DNA from: Acinetobacter silvestris
GTDB lineage: Bacteria > Pseudomonadota > Gammaproteobacteria > Pseudomonadales > Moraxellaceae
Direction: 5' to 3'
NCBI RefSeq assembly: GCF_002135235.1
Contig: NZ_NEGB01000006.1
Span: forward strand, 1-64,000
DNA length: 64,000 nucleotides
The position numbers and the translations under genes are program-made. The notes under the pieces were generated by a model. That model ran no database searches. It was given only the letters and a program-made list of their open reading frames with translations, and had not been told where the DNA came from. Below, in pieces: positions 7,030 to 15,857 of the stretch (its first letter is position 1; each line of letters starts with the position of its first letter).

Positions 7030-8952
7030 TTATGGTCTGACAATCACACCATTAAAATAAGGTTTTTTAGGTTTCACTTTTTTTTGAAAACGTCTCAGAC
7101 TTAATTTTTGTAACAAATTTTGTGGCATCGGACATGCTTCGGCTAAAACTAGTGCAGCCAAGACTTCACTGCATAAAGGTGCATATAGAAATCCTTTAGA
7201 TCCCAAGGCCGAGAGCGTATAAATTTCGGTATCTTCCTGCATTTTTCCAAGGAGTGGAAAATAATCAGGACTTTGTGTGCGCACCGAGGCACGACCTTGC
7301 CATTGCGCGATGGGTGCTAATTTTTCAGCATATTCAGGAAAAGCACTGTGGATAAGGTCATAGTTATGCACATGGTCTTCGATGAGTACTTCATGATCAT
7401 CACGATGTGGATAAAATGAAGCACCTAGAATTAAATGTTGTGGATCCAGTTGCAGGCAATAACCAGTATAACTATAGGCTTGATTGGCTTGAAGTGGCTG
7501 CTGCTGATTGTTGACCCAACTAACTTGACCACGATTAGGTTTCAGCTGAGGATAATTTTCAATAAAGTTTGGGCTATTCATTGCAGCACAAACCATCACA
7601 TGATCAAACTCACCTAAGAGATGATCCTTACTGAGTAATGTGAGTTGACCTTGTTCTTGTTTTTGAATGCTGTCTACTTGCGCATGTTGAAAATGAATTA
7701 ATGGATGTTTCAAGATACTGGCTTGCAGCTGATGCGGATAGATTGCGGCAGCAGCTTTTAATTGTAGACTGGCAAATGGGGTTTGGAGTTCTAATGCATG
7801 GGCATCTTGCTGTATAAAAACGTCATCTGAATATTGTTGTGCAAGGCTTAAAAATTCCTCAGCATCTTTTTGTGCCAATTGATTGACGTGGAGTGCACGA
7901 AACCCATCAAATTGTTGATAATGCTGTAAAGCATATTGCCATGTTGCGGTGACTAAATGTTCTGCACTTTGTGCTGCAGAACCCAGTTTAGGATTAAGCA
8001 AGGCTAGAGGGTTTCCAGAGGCCCCAGCAAGAGGTGCTGTTTGATCGTAAATCGTGACTTGATGCCCACGTTGAGCGAATGCCCATGCGCAGCTCAAACC
8101 TGCGATTCCTGCGCCAATGACCGCGATTTTATGTTGTTTAAATTGAGCTTTTGAATGAAGTGATGCTGTGTTAGAACTTTGTATTGGATCGGAAGTTGAA
8201 ATAATATCTTGATCTGGTGATACTACTTGCCAAATGGCTTTTAACATTTGATGTTTATGCCCAAAGCCTTTCGGACGAGAAATACTGATACCTTGCTGTT
8301 GCAAACCTCGTTTCAATACGCCTGCCACACTGAAGGATGTAAAGGTCGTGCCTATATCTGATAGGCGGACAATATTTTTTAAGACCTGTTCTTGCCACAT
8401 ATCGGGGTTGCATGACGGTGCAAAGCCATCTAAAAACCATGCATCTATAGCTTTAGTTTTATATATGTTCGGCAAGACATCATGTGCATCACCCAGCCAA
8501 AGGTCTAAAGAAAAGCGCTCATTGGGGAAATGCAGACGATGGCAACCAGCAATCAGTATGGGGTATTTTTGAATCAATTGATCTGCAAGAGGTTTGAGTT
8601 CCGGCCAAACCTTTAGCGCACGAATGAGATCTTGTTTGGTTAATGGAAATTTTTCGACACTAATGGTATGTAAATGACTTTGGTTCGCTGGACGAACTTG
8701 TTGCCAAAGTTGCCATAAAGCTAAAATATTTAAGCCTGTACCAAAACCTGTTTCACCGACACTAAAATATTCAAAGTCTTGTAGGTTGGCTAAACGGGTT
8801 GGTAAGTCATTGCCCGCTAAAAATACATGACGGGCTTCTAATAGACCATTGTCTTTAGAAAAGTACACATCAGAAAACTGATTAGAAACTGGAATTTCAA
8901 TTCCATCAATGTATTGCCAATCTAGGTCAGCAGTTTGAATGGCTTTAGACAA
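7030..8952 (-). CDS. mnmC: Bifunctional tRNA mnm5s2U34 methyltransferase / FAD-dependent cmnm5s2U34 oxidoreductase
   Basis: 640 residues. The N-terminal third is the SAM-dependent MnmC2 methyltransferase (VGETGFGTGLN near 65, DGFAPSCNPDMW near 175). The C-terminal two thirds is the MnmC1 FAD domain (dinucleotide motif AVIGAGIAGLSCAWAFAQRG near 277, ALLNPKLG, GRASVRTQSPDYFPLLG near 555). The enzyme completes the mnm5s2U wobble modification after MnmE/MnmG. The first codon is TTG (8952), fitting the family N-terminus (PVSNQFSDVYFSKDNGL), with AAAGG about 10 bases upstream; no in-frame ATG is available near it. Both domains are intact. Confidence 0.93.
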   Translation of the reverse strand: MSKAIQTADLDWQYIDGIEIPVSNQFSDVYFSKDNGLLEARHVFLAGNDLPTRLANLQDFEYFSVGETGFGTGLNILALWQLWQQVRPANQSHLHTISVEKFPLTKQDLIRALKVWPELKPLADQLIQKYPILIAGCHRLHFPNERFSLDLWLGDAHDVLPNIYKTKAIDAWFLDGFAPSCNPDMWQEQVLKNIVRLSDIGTTFTSFSVAGVLKRGLQQQGISISRPKGFGHKHQMLKAIWQVVSPDQDIISTSDPIQSSNTASLHSKAQFKQHKIAVIGAGIAGLSCAWAFAQRGHQVTIYDQTAPLAGASGNPLALLNPKLGSAAQSAEHLVTATWQYALQHYQQFDGFRALHVNQLAQKDAEEFLSLAQQYSDDVFIQQDAHALELQTPFASLQLKAAAAIYPHQLQASILKHPLIHFQHAQVDSIQKQEQGQLTLLSKDHLLGEFDHVMVCAAMNSPNFIENYPQLKPNRGQVSWVNNQQQPLQANQAYSYTGYCLQLDPQHLILGASFYPHRDDHEVLIEDHVHNYDLIHSAFPEYAEKLAPIAQWQGRASVRTQSPDYFPLLGKMQEDTEIYTLSALGSKGFLYAPLCSEVLAALVLAEACPMPQNLLQKLSLRRFQKKVKPKKPYFNGVIVRP

Positions 8953-8986
8953 AGCAGATTAACCTTTAAAGTAACAAGTCAGTGGC

Positions 8987-9493
8987 TTACCACTGACGAC
9001 GACGTTTGGTATAGATATAACTGGCGATGAAAAAGCCGAGTAATACACCGACAGCAATCGTAGCAGCGCCATATAAAAACATTTGTGCACTGGCTTCACT
9101 TTGTAGCACTTGAACTTGTACACCTAAACTATCGTTTTTAAGTTGTAATTCTTGGTTTTGTGCCAAAGCATCTAAATTGGCTTTTTCGAGTTGCTGTAAA
9201 CGAGTGGCTTGGTCTTTGACCAAAGCTTTAACTTTTGCATCTTGAGATGCTTTTTCTTTGGAAATTTGTTCAGCTGTCAGTGCTTTCGCCTCTTTTTCTT
9301 GTGGAGAGGGTTGCACGATAGTATTGGTACCTGCTACAGCTGAAATAATACCTGGTTTGGGAGCGACTTGAGGGGAAGGAGGCGTTGCAGTTGTGCTTTG
9401 TGCCGTAGAAGTGGTCGTTTGCGGAGCAGGCTCAGCCCACGCGATAGAACAGATAAGAGATAAGCCGAGTAAGCTTTTGACCACAACGCGCAT
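8987..9493 (-). CDS. Exported membrane-anchored coiled-coil protein
   Basis: 168 residues from ATG 9493; AGGA ends 7 bases before this ATG, and another ATG lies directly upstream at 9496. Signal peptide VKSLLGLSLICSIAWA, then a Pro/Thr/Ser/Gln-rich segment to about 60, a charged coiled coil (AKALTAEQ... to LQSEAS, about 65-135), and a C-terminal membrane helix FLYGAATIAVGVLLGFFIASYIY followed by KRRRQW. The shape, signal plus periplasmic coiled coil plus basic cytoplasmic tail, resembles the TIGR04211 SH3/YgiM-like architecture without the SH3 domain. Function unknown. The preceding yciI gene stops at 9498, so the two are an operon. Confidence 0.65.
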   Translation of the reverse strand: MRVVVKSLLGLSLICSIAWAEPAPQTTTSTAQSTTATPPSPQVAPKPGIISAVAGTNTIVQPSPQEKEAKALTAEQISKEKASQDAKVKALVKDQATRLQQLEKANLDALAQNQELQLKNDSLGVQVQVLQSEASAQMFLYGAATIAVGVLLGFFIASYIYTKRRRQW

Positions 9494-9497
9494 CATA

Positions 9498-9800
9498 TTA
9501 TCCTTTTGGAAATGCTTTATTGAACGGCTTAACATCAATGTTGGCGTAGATCCCTTCTTTTAAGAAAGGCTCTTCTTTGAGCCAAAGATCTAAGGCTTCA
9601 CGATTGTCAAAATCAAGAATCATGGTGCTACCATAAAAACCCTCTTGTGGGTTTTCGCGGTCTTTAGGCATTGCGCCCGCAACGATGACACGGCCTTCTG
9701 CATCTAACTGTTCTAGGCGTGCGATATGTTGTGGACGTACAGCAAGGCGTTTTTCTACAGTGCCGTCATGATCGGTACACGTAATGATAAATAAAGGCAT
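9498..9800 (-). CDS. yciI: YciI family protein
   Basis: 100 residues, family length. Dimeric ferredoxin-like alpha+beta barrel: begins MPLFIITCTDHDG, then RPQHIARLEQLDAEGRVIVAGAMP (His/Asp pair typical of YciI) and LDFDNREALDLWLKEEPF. Biochemical role not established in the family. It lies between the coiled-coil protein and yciB; in E. coli yciI also neighbours yciA and yciB, so the grouping is conserved even though yciA is 4 kb away here. Confidence 0.85.
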   Translation of the reverse strand: MPLFIITCTDHDGTVEKRLAVRPQHIARLEQLDAEGRVIVAGAMPKDRENPQEGFYGSTMILDFDNREALDLWLKEEPFLKEGIYANIDVKPFNKAFPKG

Positions 9801-9831
9801 CTTAATTTTCCAATTTGTTGATCATCAACAC

Positions 9832-10455
9832 TTATTCTTGAGGCGATTTAAAGTGCTTACGCAATACAATAAACTGGATAATGATAAACGATAACATCAC
9901 TAACATGTCACCAAAAGCAGTAAAATTTACCCAAACGGCATGGTCTTTTGATGGATCTGGATAAATAAAACCAAAGAAACAATGTAGAAATGCCATAAAG
10001 CAAAATAAGCCGACCCAAGCCAAGTTGAGTTTAATCCAACCGGATTTGGTCAATTCTAAAATTGGGTCAAACATACGTTGAATGAGTGGCTTTTTCTCTT
10101 TACCAATCATTGGACTAATCAGGAAGGCTAGACTAAAAGCGAGATTTAAAAAGATGGCTTTATAAATCATAAAATCGCCATCACGTAGTGCGAGTGTTAA
10201 ACCACCAAAAATGATGGTGCTCACAACGACTAAAATTTGCGGTTTTTCGAGTTTAAATTTTTGTGAAATAAATAAATATAAGTACACGATTAAGGTTGAA
10301 ACCATTAACGCTAGCGTGGCAACCAAGATATTTCGATTATCCAGTGCACCTGTAATTCCAATGTTTTCCAATACAGCTTGACTCTGTTCTGGCTTTATTA
10401 ATTTATATACTGCAAAGAATATGATTATTGGTAAATAATCTAAAAATGCTTTCAT
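9832..10455 (-). CDS. yciB: Inner membrane septation-related protein YciB/IspZ
   Basis: 207 residues, about six membrane helices. Begins MKAFLDYLPIIIFFAVYK and contains MVSTLIVYLYLFISQKFKLEKPQ, then NLAFSLAFLISPMIGKEKKPLIQRMF and the end-domain WIKLNLAWVGLFCFMAFLH, all characteristic of the intracellular septation protein A family. Family members influence envelope synthesis and division in enterobacteria. First gene of the yciB-yciI-coiled coil operon, read divergently from the PHP phosphoesterase with only 44 bases between starts. Confidence 0.9.
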   Translation of the reverse strand: MKAFLDYLPIIIFFAVYKLIKPEQSQAVLENIGITGALDNRNILVATLALMVSTLIVYLYLFISQKFKLEKPQILVVVSTIIFGGLTLALRDGDFMIYKAIFLNLAFSLAFLISPMIGKEKKPLIQRMFDPILELTKSGWIKLNLAWVGLFCFMAFLHCFFGFIYPDPSKDHAVWVNFTAFGDMLVMLSFIIIQFIVLRKHFKSPQE

Positions 10456-10499
10456 GTTAAAGTATCAAACTGTTCAGGTGAATAATAGTAGTATAGAAG

Positions 10500-11351
10500 A
10501 TGCAAGGCGTAGATTTACATACACATAGTAATATTTCTGACGGAACTTTGTCTCCAGAATTATTGGTGCTGTCGGCGCTTGAAAAAGGCATTCATACCCT
10601 TGCACTGACTGATCACGATACCATGGATGGCTTAAAACAGGCTGAAGAAGTTGCAAAAAACCAACCGATTCAAATTATTTCTGGGGTCGAAATCTCGAGT
10701 CAATGGTCAAGACCTGCCACTAAAAAAAGTTACGGTGTGCATATTGTTGCTTTGAATATGCAAAATCCTGAACCCTTACAACAGCTTCTTATTCAGCAAA
10801 AAAAAATCCGCGCAGCACGTGCCAAGCTCATTTGCGATTTACTTATCCCATTAATTGGTCAAGATATTTATGCTGATGTCTTGGCAAAAGTAGCGGATGA
10901 GCCTGACCGTGTCACGCGGACACATATTGCAAAAGTCTTGGTGGAAAAAGGTATTGTTTCTCGTCCACAGCAGGCTTTTGATAAGTACATTAAAGAAGGC
11001 AAAAAAGCCTATGTAAAGTTTGATGGTTTAGGTTTAGCAGAAACAATTGACGTTATTCATCAAAGTCAGGGTTTTGCCATTTTGGCACATCCAACTCGTT
11101 ATGATTTATCTGCGACTAACATTCGCTATTTGATTGAAATTTTTGCATACCATGGTGGTGATGCAATTGAATTACCACCTGCAATCGAGCCTTTATCGAC
11201 TCGGCAAATGGTAGATAGGATGATTGCAGAGTTTAATTTAAAAGTTTCGGTCGGTAGTGATTTTCATGGTGATAATATGCCGTGGATTAAATTGGGCAAT
11301 ATTCCAAGAGTAAAAGAAGGGCAAGTGGGGATTTGGGAGAGTTTTAGCTAG
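10500..11351 (+). CDS. PHP-domain phosphoesterase (RNase AM / YciV type)
   Basis: 283 residues. All PHP metal motifs are visible: DLHTHSNISDGTLSP (5-19), ALTDHDTMDG (36-45), SGVEISSQWS near 61, ILAHPTRYDLS near 193 and VGSDFHGDN near 252. E. coli YciV (RnaAM/TrpH) is a 5'-3' exonuclease and 3',5'-nucleotide bisphosphate phosphatase that helps mature 5S and other rRNA 5' ends; the same role is likely here. Divergent from yciB. Confidence 0.88.
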   Translation: MQGVDLHTHSNISDGTLSPELLVLSALEKGIHTLALTDHDTMDGLKQAEEVAKNQPIQIISGVEISSQWSRPATKKSYGVHIVALNMQNPEPLQQLLIQQKKIRAARAKLICDLLIPLIGQDIYADVLAKVADEPDRVTRTHIAKVLVEKGIVSRPQQAFDKYIKEGKKAYVKFDGLGLAETIDVIHQSQGFAILAHPTRYDLSATNIRYLIEIFAYHGGDAIELPPAIEPLSTRQMVDRMIAEFNLKVSVGSDFHGDNMPWIKLGNIPRVKEGQVGIWESFS

Positions 11352-11440
11352 TTTTTATCTAAATGCTCAATGTCTTCATCCCTCTTTCGTTCAAGAGGGA
11401 GTTTGAAAGTATCCGAATGTCAAAGGGAGATCGAGTAGGT

Positions 11441-12352
11441 TTATAAAAGGTTATGATCCTGTGCTTGTATTGGTGGTGGCGTGGGTTTGCCTAATGTTCC
11501 CAATAATTCAATTTCAATCGTACGAACCATCGAATCTAAGGGGAGGTCATTACTTTGTGTACCAAAGGGTTCTTCTATTTCTGTACTTAAAACATCTAGT
11601 CCTAAAAAGGTATAAGCCAAAATTCCCACCAACAACGGTGTCGCTAAACCCAATAAAGAGCCTAAACTAAATGGCAGCATGAAACAGAAAAAGTACACGG
11701 TACGGTTCAATAAAACTGAATATGCAAAGGGTAAAGGGGTTGTGGCAATCCGGTCACAGCCAGTTTGCACTAAACTTAACTCATTCACGTGTTCATTCAA
11801 TTGAACATAAATAATGTCGGAAATTTCCCCCTCCTTGAGGGCTTGCATTAATTCCCATTGAATTAAACTGAGTGTGTATTGTGGTGCATTGTTTTGTTGA
11901 TACAGTTGCGCTAAAGCCTGTTGGCTCATACCACTGGTTTCGATGAGTGAGATTGGATTTGCAGTTTGATGACGCAGACGATCTCGAAGGACATTGGCAA
12001 ATACAATCACATGATGAATGATGCGTTCACGTCGACCTTGGGGAAACATACGGCAATCACGATCAAAATGACGTGCATTGGCAATCAACATGCCCCATAA
12101 CTTACGTGCTTCCCACCAGCGGTCATAACAGGCGGTATTTTTAAAGCCCAAGAAAATAGACAGCACGACACCAATTAGGGTAAAACCCACTAAAGGTAAT
12201 TCAGGAAATCTATAGAGATCAATATATTCAACTCCGCCGACGATTGCGGAAATGAGCATAACTACACCTAAGGGTGGCAACACTTTGGGTAAAATTGTGC
12301 CACGCCAAGAGAATAATAGTTTTAAGGTGTCGTTTTGTTCACGAACAATCAT
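11441..12352 (-). CDS. Bestrophin family (UPF0187) ion channel
   Basis: 303 residues. Matches the bacterial bestrophin-like pattern: N-terminal helices, VVLSIFLGFKNTACYDRWWEARKLWG near 62-87 (the conserved S-x-x-x-x-F-R/K-N.....RW.E signature), and a second helical pair TVYFFCFMLPFSLGSLLGLATPLLVGI near 218. It ends with EIEEPFGTQSNDLPLD, the family's acidic C-terminal motif. Homologues form pentameric channels for cations or anions in the inner membrane. Stand-alone gene. Confidence 0.88.
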   Translation of the reverse strand: MIVREQNDTLKLLFSWRGTILPKVLPPLGVVMLISAIVGGVEYIDLYRFPELPLVGFTLIGVVLSIFLGFKNTACYDRWWEARKLWGMLIANARHFDRDCRMFPQGRRERIIHHVIVFANVLRDRLRHQTANPISLIETSGMSQQALAQLYQQNNAPQYTLSLIQWELMQALKEGEISDIIYVQLNEHVNELSLVQTGCDRIATTPLPFAYSVLLNRTVYFFCFMLPFSLGSLLGLATPLLVGILAYTFLGLDVLSTEIEEPFGTQSNDLPLDSMVRTIEIELLGTLGKPTPPPIQAQDHNLL

Positions 12353-12405
12353 ATTATTTGAATCAACATATTTTTAAGTCGATCCTACTAGCTCAAAAGC
12401 CTTTG

Positions 12406-13115
12406 TCAATATGCTTTCGGCATTCTCTGTGGACTTTTGAGTAGATCATGCTCGACAAAAGAAAAAGAATGTTCGGATGCGACGATAATGTGATCCAGCA
12501 ATTTTATTTCGACCAAATGACAGGCATTCAAAATTTCTTGAGTCAAGTGCAAATCTTCAGCTGAAGGGTGGCAATTCCTTTGGGATGATTATGGGCAATA
12601 ACAATTCCGGTGGCATGAGATTGTATGGCGTGTCTGAGCAGTTGATTAATGGAAATAGAACAATAGTTCATTGAGCCAAAGAACAATTTCTTAAAGTTGA
12701 TTTTCCGGAGTTGTGCATCTAAGCAGAGTACTGCAAAGACTTCTTGTGATTCACCAATTAATTCATAGCGTAAATAGTCCCGAATCAAATCTGAGCGACT
12801 GAGGTCAATACCTTGATACAGTTGCTGTTTGATATAACGTCTGCCGAGCTCTTTGACAGCCATAAGTTGTGAGTATTTGGTTTCAGCAATGCCATGAAAT
12901 TGACTCAACTCTTCTAAAGATGCATCAAAGACTGGATTTAATCCCTCAAAATGCTGAATCAGTAAGCGAGCGAGTTCCACCGCAGAATGTTGTTTGGAGC
13001 CTGATCTGAGGAAAATAGCCAAAAGTTCAGCATCAGAAAGACTTTCAGCACCTTGGTGTAATAAGCGCTCTCGCGGTCGTTCTTGTTGTGGCCATTGTTT
13101 AATTGAGTGATTCAT
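12406..13115 (-). pseudogene. radC: RadC-like JAMM protein, frameshifted near its end
   Basis: The N-terminal 190 codons read through to a stop at 12543 and are a clear RadC: PRERLLHQGAESLSDAELLA, helix-hairpin-helix region, FFGSMNYCSISINQLLRHAIQ, then AHNHPKGIAT. After the C run at 12566-12568 the frame is wrong. Adding one C restores TPSAEDLHLTQEILN and further RadC-like sequence (LLDHIIVASEHSFSFVEHD) to a TGA at 12406, giving about 236 residues, normal for RadC. The lost part contains the Ser and Asp that complete the metal site H-x-H-x7-S-x2-D. So the product is truncated through its active site, unless this is a sequencing error. RadC's true role is unclear, though it carries the DNA-repair name. 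Divergent from coaBC. Confidence 0.85.
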
Positions 13116-13221
13116 TCTTATTCGCTTCGTTAATTTATTTTACTTTTATTTTCCCCAGCGAATTGCTTGGGTCACTGAATATTTAATGATATTGTGAGCG
13201 CCACTGCAACAGAAAGGTGAC

Positions 13222-14493
13222 ATGAGCGTGAGTTTTGATCTCAGTGTGATTTCCAATAAAAAAATTATTCTTGCTGTAACTGGGGGGATTGCTGCGTACA
13301 AAAGTGCAATCTTGGTACGTCGACTGAAAGATTTTGGTTTTGATGTTCGTGTCGTCATGACCAAAGGGGCGCAAGCATTTATTACCCCTTTAACGTTCCA
13401 AGCACTCTCAGGAAATCCAGTTCATACTGAATTATTAGATCCTGAAGCTGAAGCAGGTATGGGGCATATTGAACTGGCACGTTGGGCAGATTTAGTTTTA
13501 GTGGCTCCTGCAAGTTGCGATACGATTGCTAAGTTTTCAGCTGGTTTGGCCAATGATTTATTAAGTACCTTATATTTGGCGACGAAAGCACCAGTTTGGA
13601 TTGCACCTGCAATGAATCAACAAATGTGGGCAGCAAAAGCGACGCAACGTAATTTGAATACCTTAGTTGAAGATGGCGTCCATGTGATTATGCCAGAAGC
13701 TGGCTCACAAGCCTGTGGAGATGTGGGTTTGGGGCGTATGCCTGAACCTGAAGCTTTGGCTCAACAGATCATGGATTACTTTCATCGTGCGCAACGTGCG
13801 ATTGCCGAAAAATTTGGTATGTTGGCAGGCAAACGGGTGGTTGTAACTGCTGGTCCAACCCGCGAAGCGATTGATCCAGTCCGTTATATTTCTAATCACA
13901 GTACTGGCAAGATGGGCTTTGCGATTGCCGCTGCATGTTATGCCGCAGGTGCAAAAGTGACCTTACTTGCAGGGCCAGTCAGCTTAGATACCCCCAATGG
14001 TGTACGCCGTATTAATGTGTCATCTGCGATAAAAATGTTAGATGAAAGTATGCATCAACTTGAAGAAGGCTGTGATATTTTCATTGCGACGGCGGCTGTG
14101 GCAGACTATCGAGTTGCTGAAGTTGCTGAGCATAAAATTAAAAAAGCTGGTGATGAGCTAAATGTCAGCTTGGTAAAAAACCCAGATATTGTTGCAACAA
14201 TTGCACAGCAAACCAAGCGTCCATTTATGGTGGGTTTTGCAGCAGAAACCCGCAACGTAGAAGAATATGCGGCAGGAAAATTAGTTGCTAAGAAGCTCGA
14301 TATGATTGCCTGTAATGATGTATCACGTGCCGATATTGGTTTTGCTTCTGATGAAAATGCCATGACGGTTTTTTTCGCTGACCAATACCAATTGGAAAAG
14401 CGTGATTTAGAAAAAGCATCTAAGCAGGATATTGCACAACAGTTGGTTGAAGCGATTCATGATGCATTACATTATGAGATTGAACCTGTCTAA
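13222..14493 (+). CDS. coaBC: Bifunctional phosphopantothenoylcysteine decarboxylase / phosphopantothenate-cysteine ligase
   Basis: 423 residues. The N-terminal CoaC flavoprotein domain has KKIILAVTGGIAAYKSAILVRRL (13-35), the substrate-recognition APAMNQQMW near 132 and GCG-type clamp AGSQACGDVGLGRMPEP near 156. The C-terminal CoaB domain has VVVTAGPTREAIDPVRYISNHSTGKMG near 210-236 and the ligase KKAGDELNVSLVKNPDI near 293. It makes 4'-phosphopantetheine from 4'-phosphopantothenate on the route to CoA. Start ATG 13222 has AAAGG upstream. The neighbour radC is divergent. Confidence 0.95.
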   Translation: MSVSFDLSVISNKKIILAVTGGIAAYKSAILVRRLKDFGFDVRVVMTKGAQAFITPLTFQALSGNPVHTELLDPEAEAGMGHIELARWADLVLVAPASCDTIAKFSAGLANDLLSTLYLATKAPVWIAPAMNQQMWAAKATQRNLNTLVEDGVHVIMPEAGSQACGDVGLGRMPEPEALAQQIMDYFHRAQRAIAEKFGMLAGKRVVVTAGPTREAIDPVRYISNHSTGKMGFAIAAACYAAGAKVTLLAGPVSLDTPNGVRRINVSSAIKMLDESMHQLEEGCDIFIATAAVADYRVAEVAEHKIKKAGDELNVSLVKNPDIVATIAQQTKRPFMVGFAAETRNVEEYAAGKLVAKKLDMIACNDVSRADIGFASDENAMTVFFADQYQLEKRDLEKASKQDIAQQLVEAIHDALHYEIEPV

Positions 14494-14518
14494 TCCAGCT
14501 TGGCGATCAAATTTTTAT

Positions 14519-14548
14519 TAAAATGCAACGATCTTGTTGCATTTTTTA
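14519..14548 (+). terminator. Intrinsic terminator after coaBC
   Basis: AAAATGCAAC GATCTT GTTGCATTTTTT, perfect 8-10 base stem with T tract. Confidence 0.88.
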
Positions 14549-14640
14549 TGTATGCTGAATGAGCTTTAAACCAAAAGATAATATGCAAATTAGGCAATGC
14601 TTAAGTGCTAAAAACAACCAAATTTTGAAAGGATATTCAA

Positions 14641-15018
14641 ATGATCAAAAAAACTATAGCCGTACTGATGATGATTTCAACCTTCGCTGTCAGCAGTATG
14701 ACTTTTGCTGCCGATCTTAAAAGTAATATGAAAACACTTGGGAAAAACTATAAAGCGTTTAATCAATCGAGTACTCCAACGGATGCCATCCAAGCTTTAG
14801 ATAATATGCGTGCAGCAGTGTTAGATGCCAAAAAAGTGCAATTGACACCTCAAGATGGACAAGCTGCGCAACCATCTTCGACAGCATTATTTGATCAATT
14901 GGTCATGGAAATTGATAAAACGAAAAAAATTGTTCAGGCCGGAAATCTTGATCAGGCCAAAATGGAAGGGAAAAAACTGGGTGAAATTCGCGATCAAGGC
15001 CATAAAATTTATCGTTAA
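14641..15018 (+). CDS. cybC: Soluble cytochrome b562
   Basis: 125 residues. A signal peptide ends at ...SSMTFA, giving a mature protein that begins ADLKSNM. Met7 of the mature chain and the His in GHKIYR at the C-terminus occupy the positions of the two axial haem ligands of E. coli cytochrome b562 (Met7, His102), and the segment LDNMRAAVLDAKK matches its second helix. It is a four-helix bundle with non-covalent haem b in the periplasm; the electron partner is unknown even in E. coli. It stands alone, closed by a terminator shared with secB. Confidence 0.88.
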   Translation: MIKKTIAVLMMISTFAVSSMTFAADLKSNMKTLGKNYKAFNQSSTPTDAIQALDNMRAAVLDAKKVQLTPQDGQAAQPSSTALFDQLVMEIDKTKKIVQAGNLDQAKMEGKKLGEIRDQGHKIYR

Positions 15019-15037
15019 TTAAAATTGTATCTGCCAT

Positions 15038-15068
15038 AAAAAAAGACCGCTCAAAGCGGTCTTTTTTT
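15038..15068. terminator. Bidirectional terminator between cybC and secB
   Basis: AAAAAAAGACCGC TCAAA GCGGTCTTTTTTT, perfect stem with A and T runs on both sides between convergent genes. Confidence 0.92.
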
Positions 15069-15086
15069 ATAATCAAACTTAAATAC

Positions 15087-15539
15087 TTAAGCTTGACCTT
15101 CAGCAGCAGTTTCTTGAGCACGTTGCATATTGGCTTCAAATTCTGCATCAAAATTGATTGGAGTAAGAAGCAATTGTGGGAAACTGCCTTTAGTTACAAG
15201 ATCATTCACCGCTTCACGAAGGAATGGGAATAAAATATTTGGGCAGTAAGCACCAAGAATGTAAGGAAGGCGATCTTCTTCAATACCATCAATGAGGAAA
15301 ATACCTGCTTGAGTGACATCAACAATAAATGCAGTTTCACCAGCATTATTTGCTTGTACAACGACTTTTAAAGAAACTTCAAAGTGAGTTGGATCAACTT
15401 TTTCAGCAGCAGATGATAGGTTGATATTCAACTCAGGTTGCCATTCTTTTGTAAAAACGCTTGCCCCAGGTACTTCAAAAGATAGATCTTTAGTATAAAT
15501 ACGTTCTAAAGCAAGTTGCGGTTGTTGTTCTTCACTCAT
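15087..15539 (-). CDS. secB: Protein-export chaperone SecB
   Basis: 150 residues. Contains [21 protein letters not shown] (9-29), the SecA-contact acidic region, and [41 protein letters not shown] near 100-140, all SecB hallmarks. The homotetramer binds unfolded precursors and delivers them to SecA. Last gene of the yibN-grxC-secB cluster, an order also found in E. coli. Confidence 0.97.
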   Translation of the reverse strand: MSEEQQPQLALERIYTKDLSFEVPGASVFTKEWQPELNINLSSAAEKVDPTHFEVSLKVVVQANNAGETAFIVDVTQAGIFLIDGIEEDRLPYILGAYCPNILFPFLREAVNDLVTKGSFPQLLLTPINFDAEFEANMQRAQETAAEGQA

Positions 15540-15578
15540 TCTTAATTTCCTTAATAGTATGAGGTAGTGATTGACGAA

Positions 15579-15842
15579 TTAAACTGCGGCCAACATTGAG
15601 TCAAGTTTACCTTCTTTTTCTAAAGCATAAAGTTGGTCAAACCCACCAATAAATTGGTCGTTAATAAAAATTTGAGGTACGGTACGATGTTTGGTTTTTT
15701 GAGTTAGCTCCATACGTACTTCAGGTGCTTCATTGGACAAATTAATTTCTGTGTAAGCTACGCCTTTACGCTCAAGAAGCTGTTTTGCACGAACACAATA
15801 CGGGCAAAAATTTGTTGAATAAACTTTTACTTCAGCTGTCAT
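15579..15842 (-). CDS. grxC: Glutaredoxin 3
   Basis: 87 residues. Active site NFCPYCVRAKQLL (Cys12/Cys15), TVPQIFINDQFIGGFDQLYAL with the cis-Pro and GG-FD glutathione-binding loop. Class I dithiol glutaredoxin reducing disulfides with glutathione in the cytoplasm. 39 bases upstream of secB and 15 bases downstream of the rhodanese, so a three-gene operon is likely. Confidence 0.95.
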   Translation of the reverse strand: MTAEVKVYSTNFCPYCVRAKQLLERKGVAYTEINLSNEAPEVRMELTQKTKHRTVPQIFINDQFIGGFDQLYALEKEGKLDSMLAAV

Positions 15843-15857
15843 AATAACTCCTTAAGC

